A DNA stretch of 64,000 bases from Nemertoderma westbladi (taxonomy: Eukaryota; Xenacoelomorpha; Nemertodermatida; Nemertodermatidae): the NCBI GenBank assembly GCA_032718475.1, contig JAUCBJ010008092.1, forward strand, positions 1 through 64,000, written 5' to 3'. The notes beneath the pieces are model-generated. The model was given only the letters and a program-made list of their open reading frames with translations. It had not been told where the DNA came from and ran no database searches. The translations under genes and the position numbers were made by a program. Shown here piece after piece: positions 43,368 to 55,744 of the stretch. Every line of letters starts with the position of its first letter. Position 1 is the first letter of the stretch.

Positions 43368-44508
43368 TTCTAAATTAGGAAAACACTAGTAAAACAGTAA
43401 AACACTAGGAAAACATAGGAAAAGTACTGTAAAACACACGGAAAACAGTGAAAATATTGATCAGCAGGGAATTTAACACATGTACTTCTCTGAATTGACA
43501 ATCCTAAATGTACTCCTCGCATAGCACCCCTTAAGTAATCACCGTAAAACATAGGGAAAACACTATAAAAACACTATAAACCTTCCGGAAAACAGTGAAA
43601 AAATTTATCAGCATTAAATTTTACCTATATGCTGCAAAAAATAAATTGAAAGAGTCTAATACTGCCCAGAAAGCTTGTTGCTAGGCAACCAAAGAACTGT
43701 AACCAATCAGCATACGGTGCAGTATCAGTACAGCAGTACTATCCTTGTTTTACCGGTCAGTCAGTAGAGGCGCAAAGTACCAGTATTGCTGTATTCTGGT
43801 AGGCCTATTACCTGATTACAGATTACTAGTGCTGTAGTGCAGTAGTGTAATGCTGTAATGTAATGTAATGCTGTAATGTCCCAGTCCCATGGCTATGGCA
43901 CTATCTCTGTAACCAGGCTGCCAGGCTGTCTTAATACTGTAATACTTACCAGTACTACTCAGCTACTAAATATAGAAATATTTACAGCTTTAACTAACCC
44001 TAACAATACTGCAATATCTGAATACTGGAATAAACTACTGCACTACAGCACTAATACTGTACTCTGTAATCAGGTAATAGGCCTACCAGAATGCAGCAAT
44101 ACTGGTACTTCGCGCCTCTACCGACTGACCGGTAAAACAAGGATAGTACTGCTGTACTGATACTGCACCGTAAGCTGATTGGTTACAGTTCTTTGGTTGC
44201 CTGGCAACAAGCTTTCTCGGCAATATTAGACTCTTTCAATTTATTTTTTTCAGCATATAGGTAAAATTTAATGCTGATCAATTTTTTCACTGTTTTCCGG
44301 GGAAGGTTTATAGTGTTTTCCCTATGTTTTACGGTGATTACTTAAGGGGTGCTATGCGAGGAGTACATTTAGGATTGTCAATTCAGAGTAGTACATGTGT
44401 TAAATTTCCTGCTGATCAATATTTTCACTGTTTTCCGGGTGTTTTACAGTACTTTTCTTATGTTTTCCTAGTGTTTTACCGTTTTACTAGTGTTTTCCTA
44501 ATTTAGAA
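43368..44508. mobile_element. 1.14 kb foldback element, arms of about 500 bp
   Basis: The arms 43368-43880 and about 44000-44508 are inverted copies with roughly 95 percent visual identity; the same 60-codon chance ORF appears on opposite strands in each. The outer 200 bp is made of AAAACACTAG/AAAACATAGG words. The centre holds TGTAATGC and ACCAGGCTGCC repeats. No transposase and no clear target duplication. Confidence 0.8.
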
Positions 44509-44954
44509 CTATCCCTAAAACATGATGGTAAGGCAGCTTGTAGTAATTATTAGAAGACCGTTAGGACTTACTGAAAATGTATTGTCTTATCAATATTTAT
44601 TTTATGTTTACCAGGTGAGCTCCTCCGAAGCAATACAGTAGCTCGTCCGTCAATGAAAGTTGACGAATGAAATCGACGCAGCTCAAACCCAGGATGCGGA
44701 AAAAAAGTTTCGAAAAAATCATTAAAGTGTCTTTTTTTATTTCGAAAATAGCCCCATAACAGGAATATTGCCATCGACTCAATGATAGAAACACCAGGTG
44801 GTGCGGATACGCCCAAACTGCAGAGAAGTATTTTATTTTACTTGCCGAGTTTTAGTAAAGTTGTGTTTACTCACTCAAACTATCACAGACAGTAATTAAA
44901 CATCAACTGTTAGTTTATAATGTATTATTACCTCGTCAGCTGAATAAAAGCTGA
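44509..44954. other. No gene recognised
   Basis: Some AT-rich words; no support for coding. Confidence 0.25.
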
Positions 44955-45120
44955 ATAATAAAAGCTTTTGTCGGTCCCAGCAAGTCAGCCTCCTGCTATG
45001 TGATCTAGAAGGTAACTCGCTATTGAATTATTGTAGTGACCTACCATTCAGATGACTTGAACAAATGTGTTCACTTTGTGATCACTGATGAAATCTGCTT
45101 TTTCTGGTGGGCTGTACTGT
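44955..45120 (+). repeat. End of the TA-flanked MITE family, partial copy
   Basis: Matches 57828-57975: TTGTCGGTCCCAGCAAG, GATGACTTGAACAAATGTG, and the terminal AAATCTGCTTTTTCTGGTG-(G/C)-(G/C)CTGTACT followed by GTA. The left end is missing. Confidence 0.7.
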
Positions 45121-45150
45121 AGCATTACTGTGTAGCGTTGTACTGAACTA

Positions 45151-45335
45151 TGGCTGCCATTAAAAAACTAATAGTAAAAAAAAATAAAATACCCCCTCGT
45201 GGCCCAGGGCTGCACCTGCCCCCAGAAACAGTAATTGTAATGGCCCATAGGCTGCCATTAAAAAAACTGATAGTAAAAAAAAAATAAAATACCCCTTCGT
45301 GGCCCAGGGCTGCCACTGCCCCCAAGAATCAGTAA
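45151..45335 (+). repeat. Two-copy tandem repeat, 98-bp period
   Basis: GGCTGCCATTAAAAAA starts at 45152 and 45250; both copies run through TAAAATACCCC(C/T)TCGTGG and CCCAGGGCTGC. Confidence 0.85.
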
Positions 45336-45832
45336 TACAGTATTTTATTTAATTCTTTCCGAGAAATAAATATGGGCATGGATCGTACGGTACTACCGCT
45401 ACCGCAAAAAGTATCTACCGTACGATCCCAGACTATGGATCAATCTGATTCGACGACAAAACATTATGGCTTCGGACTAATGTTGCTTCCTCCACATCTC
45501 AACATTATTTATTTTTTTTACTGTATTGCTCCGAGGATATAATACAGTATTAATTCCCCTCTTTCAGATATTCTCCCGGTGTCTCTCAGAGAGCCTACGA
45601 AGATCATTAACAACTATTGGACACCGACGACGACCCTGCAAAGCTCTCGGACGGCGACGATAACGACGGGATGTCGCGGATATGTTGTGGACCAGGTCGT
45701 AAGGTGACCGCGATGGAAGCCAGGATGCTGCGTCTAGCTGGTCAGACTATACCGGAAAGCTATTATACCGGGTTGCTACGGTTACGGAACAACTCAAAAA
45801 TGTTAACTGACTTAGATTGGTGGTGGTGGGGA

Positions 45833-45851
45833 GGGGGGGGGGGGGGGGGGG
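45833..45851. repeat. G19 run
   Basis: Preceded by TGGTGGTGGGGAG, so it may have grown from a GGT repeat. Confidence 0.95.
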
Positions 45852-46120
45852 TGTCACTGGAAATATGACGTCAGAGACGTCAGCTGTAATGGATACAAAT
45901 ACCTGCACTTTTTGAACGCCCACATCACAGTTATGTATTTATCAACGATATTAATAGTTATTTACAAATTTGGAATCCTTGCAACGACACCTTTCCATTG
46001 GTATCAACAAATCACATTAAGGATGAAGAATAATTGCGGTGCGACTGGTGCAATGTTTAATTACTTATCAAACAATAATATGTGTTAATAATTATAATAC
46101 AGTAATAAGGATGATTTTAA

Positions 46121-46145
46121 GGGGGGGGGGGGGGGGGGGGGGGGG
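46121..46145. repeat. G25 run
   Basis: Preceded by TTTTAA, which recalls the TTAA...G-run end of the TTAA-type element family, but no further similarity was seen. Confidence 0.95.
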
Positions 46146-46755
46146 TGCAGAACTATTTTCACAAAATTTCCTCTGATAGTTATGTTGCCCCATCTTTGGT
46201 CTATCATATAGAAAAACTTTCATGTGATTAGGTTCAAAACTGTAAAAGCCTTAGGGTTTTAAGCGCAACAAAGTTTTTTTATTGTTAACTAGTACTAATA
46301 TTAAATTAAATAACGAAAAATAAAATTTTTCTGACCTGCGATGTAGAATAGCATCTTTAGATACCTATATTCAAAATTATAGCTAAAACCAAACAATTTT
46401 GAAACGCTGAGAGTGACAAATCAAAGAAATCGAAGAGTTGTCCGAAAATGGTGTAGGCCCAACCACACCCCCCTTAACAATACATTTACATATTGTAGGC
46501 CTAGGTTAAATAAAACACGTTATTTTCCTTTTCGCCCCTCGATCCGACTTATTTACCTTCCTTGCTGTGCTCGGTCTATAAATAACAGAATAACAGATCT
46601 CAGGATGAACGGTAAATAAAGATTTTATTTACCGTACAATGAATAGTAATTTTTTCGCGAGTATTTAATACGTTAAAAGGAGTTGATTATATTAATAGAT
46701 ATATACTGTATAATAATAAGGACCCTGTAACCAGCATGTCTCCTCGCTTCCAGTT
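46146..46755. other. No gene recognised
   Basis: AT-rich. Confidence 0.25.
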
Positions 46756-46956
46756 TTAGATATAGTTGTAAAGTTGATCACGGTGAATAAAGCACTCATT
46801 CCCATTTCCGCTCACACTGACACGGTAACGTGTGACAGCTAAATTGGTATCGAAACAATTGTACTTGGTTTTATGATCCAGCCTCACTGGGAAACTTCCC
46901 GCAGAAACTCCATTAACTTTTGTTTCAAAGTTGCGACGTGTTAAACATATCTCCAC
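46756..46956 (-). CDS. Candidate terminal exon, unknown product
   Basis: On the - strand an AATTTATTTACAG acceptor precedes 66 open codons starting VEICLTRRNFETKVNG and ending DQLYNYI before TAA. Codon content looks protein-like (VRLDHKTKYNCFD, YRVSVSGNGNECF). No upstream exon or family is recognised, so it could be a host gene or an old element fragment. Confidence 0.3.
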   Translation of the reverse strand: MEICLTRRNFETKVNGVSAGSFPVRLDHKTKYNCFDTNLAVTRYRVSVSGNGNECFIHRDQLYNYI

Positions 46957-47848
46957 CTGTAAATAAATTGCAATATTGTTTATAAGCTGGTGTGTATGGC
47001 TACAGAACTGCCTGTACATACTGTAGTTAGGTAAGTATTAATTGTAACAGTACAGTGCAGTTGGAGACAGGCTGCAGTACTCACTTTACCCATCCAAAGT
47101 AATCTGTCGCCCTACAGACTGCAGGCCATATTATAATACATCAAACACTACTACTTAAAGCGTTAATCGGAATGATTATTGTGAAACGGATATGATTAAG
47201 GGTCCCTGTAGGCATACTGTCGGAATTAATTCCAGGATTTTAATTACAAACTCCAATATCAGCATTGAATAATAATACTGTAATAATAATAATAAATCTC
47301 GCTTTTCCCAAGTATGGGTTCAAAGCGCTGTTAAATTGACGACAATATTGTGTTGGGAAGATTAGCTTAAATTTGGAATTTGGAGTTCGGTTTTTACTCG
47401 GATGCGAAAAGTTATCAGATCGGTGGCGGTTCCACTTTGAAAATATTGAAGACTGTTGTAGCTGCGATCGGGCGCCAATTGATTTCAGTTTGAAATTTGA
47501 AACTTCTTTCAAAACGGCTCTTTTGAAATGGCTTTCCATGTGAGTGTGAGTAACGCAATCTTGTAATCAATTCAGTATCAAATGGGAGGCCAATGTAGGT
47601 TGCGGAGCGATGGGGTTAAATTGGAGAACCGGTGGTGATGATAATAACTGATAACGGTGCTGACAATAATACGGAAACGCACTGATTTGCTGACTATTTC
47701 CAATTTTGCTCATGTATAAGGAAAATTTCAGCTCACATAATTTGGTATTATGAAATAGGATAAATATCACACAAAACCACTGGAATTTGAGCCGAAATAG
47801 TTACTCGAACTTCCCTTCTGCTTACCTCTTAATAAAGAAAGTTAGTTG
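46957..47848. other. No gene recognised
   Basis: Mixed composition; would be intron if the exon at 46756 is real. Confidence 0.25.
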
Positions 47849-49287
47849 TGTTAGCGCATTTGATAAAAAATATGTTCTTTCAATCTCAATTTCGTATATT
47901 TTGACTCTATACTGACTATTTCGGAAATACATGCAGGGTAGGTTTTAACTTGCTGGTCTGATACAATGAGCGGTATACCTTCAACGCAGGGCAATTCACT
48001 GGATCGATTTATCTCCCGTTTTTCCTTCTTATATATTGATTTGCTCTATATTTTATTTTTTTTGTTCAATACGGTATTTGATTATCTATTGTATTTAACT
48101 TGAGATATGATACCGGGAGGGTGTGGCAATACAGTATAACAAGCAAATGACTGACTAATTAATTCTGTAAGGACTGAAGTCTAGCATTTGTGTTTCCCTT
48201 TAGAGGAAACGCAATTTAGAGGAACGCTTTATTGTAACTTGTCTTTATGTCTAATTATATTGATATTGCTACCGTAATCAATTTGTGACAACTCTCAATC
48301 GTGATATAGTTAATAATAAGAGCTTTTCTTATAATAATGGTCCGAGATATCGCCATATATTAATTATTTAGTGAATCAGAGGTACGACAACACACAAATC
48401 TGATGCAATTGCCCAGATTATCACTGATTCTTAATTATAGTAAGTAACCCACCTGTTGTGGCGCGTGTAAAACTTTCTTGATTCCGTAATATCGGCGATA
48501 TATTAAACAAACAATGAGAGCAAATTGAGTTTAACGACAGAATATCAGTTAACAATGAAATTAAAATGGCATCAAGACACAGACATTAACATATTGGTAT
48601 AAAGACATGAGGGCATAAAGGTGTATAACATAAAGGCATGTAATAAATGCTAGTCATCAGAAATCTGACCAGCGTATAAAGGCCCTGCATGGGAGGTAAC
48701 TCCGTAGCAGTATGCAATGTGCTGAGTGAGCAAAATATTCAACCAGCAGAGATTATATATCAGGTTAACTTAAGGCAATAATACGGGCCAATAAGACGTC
48801 ACAAACCTTAAAACATCCTATCACAAACCGAATATGTGTATAATGGCACTAGATGGTGTAAAAACCCTTATCAAAGAATTATTCAACAGAAACAGCCAAT
48901 ATTACACCGTAATCAGCTTTAACAACATAAAATGTTATTTTGCTCTAAAAATCAGTACACTAAGTAATATACTGGCAGAATTTAAGAATGCAGCAACACC
49001 GCTTCCATTCATTTAGCCACCAGGGTGTTAAAATTTAAGTCGTTCAAATCGTACATAGAAGAAGGTCTAGAAAGTAAATAGTTCAATTAACAATATCAAA
49101 CTCAAATTATATGGGACATACGTAACCAACGTATAAAAATATCTCAACTCGTGAACAAAATAAATCAAGTGGATCAATGAATATCTATCACTTCTAAATA
49201 AGCGAACTATAGTGCCAGAGAGTATTTAAAACATATATAAAAGGTTTCAGTTTGTGTACAAATAAGCTAAATGAATTATTGGGGACA
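47849..49287 (-). mobile_element. LTR-B, copy 2 (3' LTR of the zinc-knuckle element)
   Basis: On the - strand it starts TGTCCCC at 49287, 93 bp after the stop of the split zinc-knuckle gene, and ends GCGCTAACA at 47849. The inner end is shared with copy 1 (41272). The 93-bp spacing mirrors the 79 bp between the homologous gene at 4715-6490 and its LTR. The outer start is inferred from position and the TG...CA rule. Confidence 0.6.
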
Positions 49288-49379
49288 CCACTTACTTATT
49301 TTACATATAATATAAAGTAAAGATATGAGTCATATAAAGTAAAATAGGGGTAATATAAAGTAACCAGAAAAATCAATGT

Positions 49380-49411
49380 TTATTCCCGGGTCTTTTTCTT
49401 TTTGGAGGGTC
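49380..49411 (-). pseudogene. Last codons of the split zinc-knuckle gene
   Basis: Left of the Gypsy-like element. Joined to 56082 across the ACTT duplication it gives a basic tail (MTRRK, stop, PSKKKKTRE, stop), like the basic tail of the 4715-6490 protein. One TGA lies at the junction codon. Confidence 0.5.
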
Positions 49412-49415
49412 ACTT
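49412..49415 (+). repeat. Target-site duplication ACTT, left
   Basis: Same 4 bp at 56078-56081. Confidence 0.65.
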
Positions 49416-49750
49416 TGTTGGGTCGGCGGGTGCAATTGTGTGTGGTGAGAGTAGGGCGATAGGTCGGGGAGTAGGTGAGGACCTAAGGCGAGGAAGGATG
49501 GAGAGTGATAGTTAGTAGAGAGTGTGCAAGTGTACCGGTAGGCGGTAGGGCAGTAGAGTGGTACTTGGGTTGCGCGGATTAGGTTTATTGCTCGGATTCA
49601 GTAATTGGTTATTGTTAATTGTGTATACTGGTTTATATTGTTATATATTACATATATATATAATAAATGATTGCATTGAAGCTCGAAGATATATTGATTA
49701 TTTAAGTGACTGGGAAGTTTGGGAGAACGTTCGTTGTATTCGATGCTACA
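49416..49750 (+). repeat. 5' LTR of the Gypsy-like element
   Basis: 335 bp, TGTTGGGTCGG to GATGCTACA. Differs from the 3' LTR by a two-base AT difference in a TATATA run and two or three substitutions. No clear tRNA primer-binding site follows. Confidence 0.93.
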
Positions 49751-50003
49751 AGCGCGAGGCTGCATTTACTTACTTCCTATTACAGTATTAGGCCTACTGT
49801 ATTACCGGTCAACCGGTAACATAATTTTGACACCGCTAGCCTACCACTGTAGGCCCTATACTTAACGGACGCGGTACTTAAAAGTTTAGTTCATACCAGA
49901 CTGAGGTTTAAATATATGGATAACGACGGCCAGGTGACGGGAACGTCGAGAGGTGAAGGTGAAGGTACCGGTAGCAGTGCCCGAAATTTGAGTGTAAAGT
50001 TGG

Positions 50004-50288
50004 ATGGCGTTTAAATTTACAGGAGTGGACAACCAAAATTTCGAAGAGTGGGCGCAAAAATTCGAAGTTATCGCAGAATTACAGGATTGGGGCACTAGAA
50101 AAGCTAAATTCGCACCATTGTTCCTCAAGAGCAATGCATTCACAGTATATCAACAGCTTTCAACCGATGACAAGGAGGATTGGGTTGTTTTGAAACAAAA
50201 GTTGAGTGAGGCTTTTTCAGTAACTCGTTTCCAAGCTTATAATTTGTTTAAAAACCGTGTTGTGCGTCCTGGTGAAACATATGAAGTC
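50004..50288 (+). pseudogene. Gypsy-like gag, first part
   Basis: From ATG: MAFKFTGVDNQNFEEWAQKF, then LKSNAFTVYQQL, KQKLSEAF and VRPGETYEV. This is a retrotransposon gag N-terminal domain (W.Q..E......). It is interrupted after YEV by the solo LTR and continues in frame at 51520. An earlier ATG at 49916 opens a Gly/Glu-rich leader in another frame. Confidence 0.8.
50284..50288 (+). repeat. Target-site duplication AAGTC, left
   Basis: Partner at 51515-51519. Confidence 0.85.
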
Positions 50289-51514
50289 TGTTCGCGCTTT
50301 TGAAGACCTTTAGCAGTTTAACCTGCCAAAATTTATATGTCTTTTAGTTAATTAACACACCTTTAGCATACGACAATATTTTATGCTAATAAACAAAACA
50401 TTAGCCGAAGCCAGCCCATGCGCGATCATTCACCCGATGGATCTACACCCGGGAGGCTGAATTCGGATGCTTAGATTTTATTATTGCAGTGTAAGGTTGC
50501 AGTGTAAACTTACTGTATTATTCGATAGATCGTTAATAATTAATTTCTGACAGATATTATTGGCTTTCGGGAAATATTAACAGTTCCTTTAGGACGTGGC
50601 GCTTTATCTATTTAAACAGAACTAAGACTTATACTAAACGCAACGATACTGCTTGTGATTAAAGTATAAAGCGTATTCTTTAGGAAATACTTTGTTACCA
50701 ATCACGATCATACACACTATTCTGCCGACAGTCAGTACATTTGATCACACATAAAGAGAGCAGTAATTGACTCACGTAGGGTCTGCTAAATAACATTGGA
50801 TTCAATACACACCACATTAATATAAATCGCAATTGTTATGTATAGCCGGTCTCTCTAACCTGTAGTGTATCAAGAAAATTGGGAATTTGGGTGATTTATC
50901 CGTATTATCCAAAGAGCAATATTTCCATCAACAAATAGGTACAATTAATAACTGACAGTAAATAGCAGTACAAACAATATGATTAGTGCAGTTAAATTAA
51001 GTGAGGTAACACCGCCGCCGGTAACAGTTATACTTTCTATAATCTAAGCAGTTTACTAGAGTTCTTACCAAAAAGCCGGTGTTTCTGGCTTAGACAGCAA
51101 TAACAACAAAGTATCAAGTAAAAACAGTAAGACTGAACACTCTCCTTATGATCGGCCGAAAAGCTACACGTCGACAGGAAAAATCGCTCTGATTGGCTCA
51201 AGCCAAACAAAGAACCATGCATCCAATGGCTGTTTCCATGTCAGCAACCAGCTGTTACATGTCGTAATATGAATCATCACGGCTAAGCTGTGAAAGGTAG
51301 TTGGTGCATTGCAGGTTTTTTTGCCTTACCATGTCCGCCAAAACACGTATATAGCAGAATGACTTTTATGTCCGTTAAAACACCTGTAACGGTACCTTGC
51401 GGGCGAGGGGAATATATATACAGTTAGAGAACCTTTTTAGAGTATTCCAGCGCCTGGGGGGAAACTGGATTGCGAAGCAAAAGGGGCCAGTTATATCCCA
51501 CAGAAGCTTTTACA
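50289..51514 (-). mobile_element. Solo LTR of family A inserted in the Gypsy-like gag
   Basis: 1226 bp, flanked by AAGTC on both sides. The - strand reads TGTAAAAGCTTCTGTGGG...GCGCGAACA, matching 6569-7770. Removing it with one AAGTC (1231 bp) restores the gag frame exactly. It is what remains after recombination between two LTRs of a full element. Confidence 0.9.
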
Positions 51515-51519
51515 AAGTC
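51515..51519 (+). repeat. Target-site duplication AAGTC, right
   Basis: Partner of 50284-50288. Confidence 0.85.
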
Positions 51520-52104
51520 TTCCTAGCCGACTTAAAGCGATTATTATCCTTGGCTGGGATTTCAGATGCGACTAATGTTATGCTACAGAGTCAATTCATT
51601 GCGGGTTTACCTGTGGAAGTTTCTTCACAGCTTCGAAAGTCTTTGGCCGCGGATGGGGTTTCTGTACCGTTGTCAGAGCTGGTTGCTAGGGCTCGTAATG
51701 TACTAGCAGCAATTGAGGATGCTGAGGGGTTTACAATCACTGGAGCCATGGTAAATTCGGATCGTAGCCGTGGAGTTGGGAACTATTCAACCCGCCTGCC
51801 TACACGTGGTGGAGGGGGACAACGTTTTAATGGAGACAGGCTGATGTGTTGGCGATGTGGCCAGGTGGGCCATTTACGTAAATACTGTATGCAGGTTACA
51901 CCGGTATCTCAGCCTGTTACTGGCGGGTTAACAGGACCGATGACAGGGGCCCGTTGCTATGGATGTGGGGGAAGAGGACACATGCGTCGCGAATGTACTA
52001 CAGTAAATGGGCCGAGTTCGGGAAACTGGCGAGGGGGGGCATCTGTGCAACCTCAGCTTTATATAGCTATAGGTGCTCCCCATATAATAAATGTTTACCT
52101 GTAG
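51520..52104 (+). pseudogene. Gypsy-like gag, second part with two zinc knuckles
   Basis: Continues FLADLKRLLSLAGI, FIAGLPVEVSSQLRKSL, then two knuckles CWRCGQVGHLRKYC and CYGCGGRGHMRREC, both CX2CX4HX4C, the nucleocapsid that binds the genomic RNA. It ends at a TAG at 52102, overlapping the pol start by 14 bp in another frame. A G7 run at 52034 is a likely slippage site. Confidence 0.85.
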
Positions 52105-55100
52105 TAAATGTTTATCCACTGTGTCATTTAATGAAATAGTTTGTAATTTATCAGTGGGATTAGATACATTTTGTACTCATTCATTGATTTCACAGGGTTT
52201 TTTAGACCGAAATAATGTAAAGTATGATTATTGTGTAAAGACTCTAAATACTTTAGGTGACAAAGTGCCTTTGGTTGGTATGGTGTCATGTACTTTATTC
52301 AATGCACCAGGTGTTAGCCAGCCAGTAGAACTTCAACTGCATGTTGTTGATACAGAATCACTATTTGGGACGGATGCATTATTTGGTATCGATGTAATTC
52401 AACATGTTGGTGGTATTAACTTATCCTATGACAGGCAGTCTGGTGCAATGGCTGTTTGTTTGACTCAAAGTGTGATCAGTGGTGACAGTAAAGTACAGAG
52501 CCTTGGAAGGCTCCATAGTGAAGTCATTGAAACACCATTACAAAGTAGTGTTTGCTCTGCTGCTTTCCAGGATGCTGGGGGAGACAAAGTGGAAGTGTAT
52601 GGGCGTGATGAGCAGTCTATCAGGGGTGTGCATAGTGAGTTAAATGTTAATGCACCTGAATGGTTCCCCCCCAGACATACTGTTCCGTATCCCCGTCTGG
52701 GTAAATTTATTAAGGTTGCTAAAAGTGTGAATGGAGATGTTGAACTTGTTGAGAAATATTTTGTAGTTACATGGCTGAATGAAAAACGATATTGGGAATT
52801 GAAATGGACATGGAAAGGGGGAAACCCTCCGATAAAACATCTGGGGTCTGGTCTTGGGGATTATGGCATCACTATAGGGCAACCACAAAGTAAACTCCTT
52901 AATGCTGAGGTTAACAAATGGATAGAAAATGGCTGGGTTGAGAAATATGAGAGGGAAATGCATGGGGAACTGAGAGGACTTCTTCCACTCATTCCCGTAT
53001 TACAGGAACACAAAGATACTACTCCTGTGCGACCTGTTTTAGACTATACACCCCTAAATAAGTGTGTTCAAGCTGATCCAGGGCGCCAAGTCGCAGTTTG
53101 TGATAAAGCTGTGCGTAGCTGGCGAAAAATGGGGAATCATACTAGGAGTCTAGACCTATCTAAGGCATACTTACAAATTCATGTTGTAGATGACCTTTGC
53201 CTATATCAGGGTATGCTTTGGGATGGAACCATTTATATTATGAAACGTATGGGATATGGCTTAGAAATTGCACATAAAGTGTTGAATGCTGTTGTACTCT
53301 TTGTGTTAGATACAGCTGGATACTCCCCTGATGAGGTAGAAAAATATGTAGACGACATATATGTCAATGAGGATAAGGTCAAAGTGGAAGACGTTAGGGT
53401 TAACCTTGCATGCTATGGGTTAGTTACCAAAGAACCCACAGGTCCAAATGAAATGCGCCTACTTGGCATAGATGTTCAATCCAATAAGTGTGGTGTTTTG
53501 CAATGGAAACGATTTTTAAAGTCATTACTGTCTGTGCCGCATCCGTTGACCAAACGTCAGCTGTTTTCTTGGTGTGGTAAGATTGTTGCGCACTATCCTG
53601 TTGCAAGCTATTTACGTGTGTGTTGCTGCTGGCTTAAACGCCAATGCAGTGATGGAATGTGGGACAGTAGTGTTAATGATGTAGTTGAGACATTAGCCCA
53701 CGATCTATATCATATGATCGAACTCGATGATCCTGTGAAGGGGCAATGGACAGTGCTGGACAAAGATGATACTAAGGTTGACATCTGGGTTGACTCTAGT
53801 GATATTGCACGAGCAGTTGTTTTGGAAGTTGATGGTGTTGTGGTGGAGGATGGTGCATGGTTGCGAAAATTAAAAGATTCAATGCACATTAACATTGCTG
53901 AGCTTGATGCTGTTATTGATGGTTTAAATCTTGCAGTAAAGTGGAACTTAGTGACTAAGAACTACAATATATTTACCGATTCAGAGACAGTAAATAGGTG
54001 GTTGTGCCAAATGCTTGGAAATGTACAGCGATTCAAAATAGGGGGACTGTCTGAGGTTATTGTAAAAAGACGTCTGCAAGTGATTGAAGAAATTGTTGAC
54101 TGTTATCATTGGAATATTAATGTTATCAAAGTTGCTTCTAAGGATAATAAGGCTGATCGATTGACCAGAATTCCTGAAAGGTGGAGAAAAATTGTTCGGG
54201 CAGTTGAACATGCTGTTGATGATGATGTTATATGTGCTGGTGCACATTTACCTAAGACCGTTGTTGGAATAGATGTTGGTATAATTTGTGCGAGGCAGGA
54301 TGCTAATCTGGAATTAGCTGCCGTGAGACATGCCATAAATACCAATGATTGGAGTGAAGTCTCAAAGCATTGTGTTTATAAAGGTTTGAAGTCGCAGCTG
54401 CAAGTTGATTCATCTGGCTTGCTTTTAAGATAAGTTAAAATTCCTCCTAATGATGTGGTTGATGTACCTGTGATTCCCAGTGATTTAGAGGCTGATGTCA
54501 TTAGAAGAGGTCATTGCTCTTCTGGTCATAGCTGTTGGGAGATATCCAGGAATTATTTACGACGTATATGTTATTTTCCATCCATGGCAATAAAATGTCA
54601 GGAATTTGTAAGCACCTGTAGAGAGTGTTGTTTGGCTAACCCGGTTAAACCAGAAAGTAGTTATCCCTCAGAGAGAACTGTAATAGCTGACCATCCATGG
54701 CAAATTGTGTTTGTTGATTCTCTCAAGGTGGGTGAATCTTCATTGTTGGTTATGGTTGATTCGCTTTCAAAGTGGGCTGAAGTATAATCTGTTCCATCTT
54801 TGTCTGCAGCAGATGTGACACCTATATTTCTTAATAAGTGTATACAATGGGTCCCCCCTGAAGTCATTCGTTCTGATGCTGGTCCTGAATTTGTAAATGG
54901 TCTGATAAAAAGTGTGCAGGCCGTGTTCGGTTTTAAAATGTTACACGGTGCAGTTAGAAATCCTCGAAGCCAAGGTGTTGTGGAACGTTACCACCGTACT
55001 TTTTTGACGATCTTAAGAAAAACTTTGATCAACCGACAAACGAATAGTGGTAAATGCACAGTAGAACAAGATGAGTTAAATTGGATTCTTTATTACTACC

Positions 55101-55721
55101 GTAATCGTCCTAATACTTCAATTGGTATATCACCCATGAAAGCCTTTTGTGGTTGGGAACAGGGTGCAATCAATTGGACAAGTGCAAAAGGATACAGCCC
55201 TAGTACATGGGTTGGTTACCGCATGAAACTAGCCGCCGAGTTGTTTGATTTCTTGGAGCTACAACTCTCAGCATTAGATAATGACCTAAAAATTGTAACA
55301 AGGCAGTTCACTGCGGGGGACAGTGTTTTTCTACGAAGAGACCCCAGGGCCGGAAAGGCATTCACTCCCTGGGAAGATGGGTGGATGGTTGTGGGACAGA
55401 AGGGACTGGCTACTTACCTGATAAAGCACAAAAACCATAAACGCCGGCAAAAGATTGTAAATGTAGATTTGTTGAAGACACCCGATGAAACAACAAATAA
55501 AACTAACATTACTCTTAACAACTTTACAACTGGTCCCATTCGAGAAGTAGTTACCGATTCGAATTCATTAGATGAAGTTATTGTTGAATTGGAGTCTCCA
55601 AAGTATTGGTGAAGGAGTCTTATCTAGTAGTGAGAGCGATGTTAGTGAGTGTGAGGACACACGTGGGGTTATCACTAGGAGCGGCCGGATTGTGAAACCT
55701 CCAAAATACTATGGTTATTGA
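52091..55721 (+). pseudogene. Gypsy-like pol: protease, RT, RNase H, integrase
   Basis: Protease region at 52160-52440 (LDTFCTHSLIS, then GTDALFGIDVI; the usual DTG reads DTF). RT with PVRPVLDYTPLN, RSLDLSKAYLQIHV (catalytic Asp) and EKYVDDIYVNE (YVDD). RNase H with DIWVDSSD, INIAELDAV and NIFTDSETV. Integrase with H-H-C-C (RRGHCSSGHSCWEI...CRECC), FVDSL, RSDAGPEF and GVVERYHRT (D, D, E). The C-terminus is TRSGRIVKPPKYY, a Gypsy-type ending reached after a frame change near 55605. Two in-frame TAA codons (54431 and 54785) split the otherwise open frame. All catalytic acids other than the protease glycine context are intact. Confidence 0.92.
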
Positions 55722-55734
55722 GAAAATACAATTG

Positions 55735-55744
55735 CAGGGGGAGA
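55735..55744 (+). promoter_or_regulatory. Polypurine tract
   Basis: CAGGGGGAGA directly before the 3' LTR; primes plus-strand DNA synthesis. Confidence 0.85.

Noticed and set aside
43370-44506. Paralogous 60-residue genes on opposite strands
   Set aside because: They are the same chance ORF in the two arms of the palindrome, with no coding features.
45617-45868. Acidic 83-residue protein gene
   Set aside because: The end is coded by a G-run and no splice or family evidence was found; left uncalled.
52091-55612. Alternative genetic code because of in-frame TAA codons
   Set aside because: Host-like and element frames use ordinary stops, the stop types differ between elements (TAA, TAG, TGA), and other elements also carry frameshifts; simple decay explains it.
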